64,000 nucleotides of DNA from Adlercreutzia sp. ZJ141. GTDB lineage: Bacteria > Actinomycetota > Coriobacteriia > Coriobacteriales > Eggerthellaceae. Positions 63,110 through 64,000 of this stretch are shown piece after piece. Below the pieces are notes generated by a model that was given only the letters and a program-made list of their open reading frames with translations, did not search any database and was not told the DNA's origin. The stretch's first letter is position 1. Every line of letters starts with the position of its first letter. The stretch is taken from NCBI RefSeq assembly GCF_011038965.1, contig NZ_JAAKEB010000008.1, positions 62,001 to 126,000 on the forward strand, written 5' to 3'. The position numbers and the translations under genes are program-made.

Positions 63110-64000
63110 ATGGGGAATCGCACCGAAAACACAACGCGCATGCATGTTTCGAGTTGGGGATACGCATGCTTTCTCACCGTGAATGCCACGTCCACATGGG
63201 GCGGAATCTTTCCCTTTTTGCCCATCGAATTCCAAACGGCATCGGTCACGCTCACGTTCTTCTTAAGTCAGGCGCTGGCGTTTGGTTGTGCGTTTGTGGG
63301 CAGTATGCTAGGGGCCTACTTGCTGCCCCACGCCGCCCGACGCATGATGGTTACACTCGTCACGCTGCTCGTGTTCTCAGGTTCGGCGTTTCTTATCGCC
63401 GCCATGTATACACCATCCGGCACGCTTGTTTGGGTGGGCGGCGGTGGCGTGCTGCTAGGCGTCGGGTCAGCTGGGTTGTTCATGCTCTGGCAACGCTACT
63501 TCGCTTCCCTTCCCGCCGAACAAGGCAGCTTTCGACTTATTGTGGGCACGGCGTTGGCCCCAGCCCTGTACTTTGCGCTGTATTTTGTGCCTATCGCGCT
63601 GACCGCCTTCCTGGTGCCGCTTGTGCTGGTGCCTCTATGCGGGCTGTGCATATCGCTGTCGGTGCGCGAGATGCTGTTCGACCAACCTATGTTTGAAGAT
63701 GTGCCGCGTCAGCACCCCCAGGTGTATCGCCAGGTGCTCGCCGACTACTGGCGATGCGCCCTGTGTATGGGCGCGCTCGCGTTCGCAAGCGGCATCATCC
63801 GCGGTATTGCGCTGTTGCATAGCGACATTTTCGCACTGGTGAACGCCGCTTCCATGATCGGCTCGTTTGTATCGGCTGTGGCCCTGCTTATCGTGTGGCA
63901 GCGCGCGAGCTTCCGCTTTGGTATGACAACGGTGTTTCGCATTACCTACCCCGTACTGGCAACGGGCTTTTTGTTGCTGCCGTTTTTGGGATCGACGTAT
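63110..64000 (+). CDS. Membrane LuxR-type regulator, N-terminal transmembrane part (cut by window end)
   Basis: 297 residues are visible from an ATG at 63110 (GGAAG and GGGG upstream), open to the window edge. They form repeated hydrophobic helices (LTFFLSQALAFGCAFVG, GGVLLGVGSAGLFMLWQRY), the same plan as the LuxR protein at 28.1 kb, where a DNA-binding domain comes at about residue 410. That domain is beyond the edge here, so a plain MFS-type transporter cannot be excluded. Position, divergent from the molybdoenzyme, supports a regulator. Confidence 0.75.
   Translation, partial: MGNRTENTTRMHVSSWGYACFLTVNATSTWGGIFPFLPIEFQTASVTLTFFLSQALAFGCAFVGSMLGAYLLPHAARRMMVTLVTLLVFSGSAFLIAAMYTPSGTLVWVGGGGVLLGVGSAGLFMLWQRYFASLPAEQGSFRLIVGTALAPALYFALYFVPIALTAFLVPLVLVPLCGLCISLSVREMLFDQPMFEDVPRQHPQVYRQVLADYWRCALCMGALAFASGIIRGIALLHSDIFALVNAASMIGSFVSAVALLIVWQRASFRFGMTTVFRITYPVLATGFLLLPFLGSTY

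Overview
The window reads as the chromosome of an anaerobic actinobacterium of the class Coriobacteriia, most likely family Eggerthellaceae (Slackia, Eggerthella and relatives). The signs are a moderately high G+C content, GTG and TTG starts, Tat-exported flavoprotein and DMSO-type reductases each next to a membrane-embedded LuxR regulator, FAD-dependent ThyX, a two-subunit class I fumarase, and two-component systems beside ABC exporters. The genus is not decided by the sequence.

Layout. 0-6.4 kb: a very large secreted M26-type zinc protease (minus strand, cut by the window start). 6.8-7.3 kb: tRNA-Glu, tRNA-Gln and tRNA-Thr. 7.6-11.2 kb: a radical SAM protein paired with a DUF4130/uracil-DNA-glycosylase-like partner, converging on a PflX-like radical SAM protein. 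11.2-24 kb: housekeeping genes (NAD-binding protein, DegV, pncB, PSP1 protein, holB, tmk, fumarase alpha/beta, small alarmone synthetase, topA). 24-31.4 kb: an accessory stretch that looks richer in A+T, with a palindromic repeat, an ISL3 insertion sequence, a Tat flavoprotein with its LuxR regulator, and an AbiE toxin-antitoxin pair. 31.4-43.5 kb: core genes (DUF1385, thyX, flavin reductase-rubredoxin, rpmE, amidohydrolase, mrp, pspA, two PH-domain membrane proteins). 43.5-45 kb: a RelB-like/PIN toxin-antitoxin pair, a micro-operon of two tiny membrane proteins and an ORF6N remnant. 45-55.4 kb: a NYN/LOTUS protein, tRNA-Ala, a membrane protein, and a two-component system beside a BceAB-like ABC transporter and a CPBP protease. 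55.5-56.5 kb: a palindromic repeat and a composite of three broken genes. 57-64 kb: a molybdenum-cofactor and DMSO-reductase-type region (structured leader, moeA, moaB, 4Fe-4S subunit, catalytic subunit, and a membrane LuxR-type regulator cut by the window end).

Most unusual: three copies (about 24.33, 46.88 and 55.62 kb) of a roughly 260-bp element with 61-bp inverted arms. The arm sequences differ between copies but stay complementary within each copy, and each copy carries a conserved 32-40 residue micro-ORF that starts inside one arm. A second mobile hairpin (57111-57270) sits in the loop of a foldable hairpin upstream of moeA. Other points worth attention are four direct repeats at an 11-bp period in the ABC promoter, a perfect palindrome between the molybdoenzyme and its presumed regulator, a Cys/Asp-rich tail on an NAD-binding protein, and a low-complexity insertion inside a histidine-kinase ATP-binding domain.

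All identifications come from reading motifs by eye. No database search, folding program or alignment was run.
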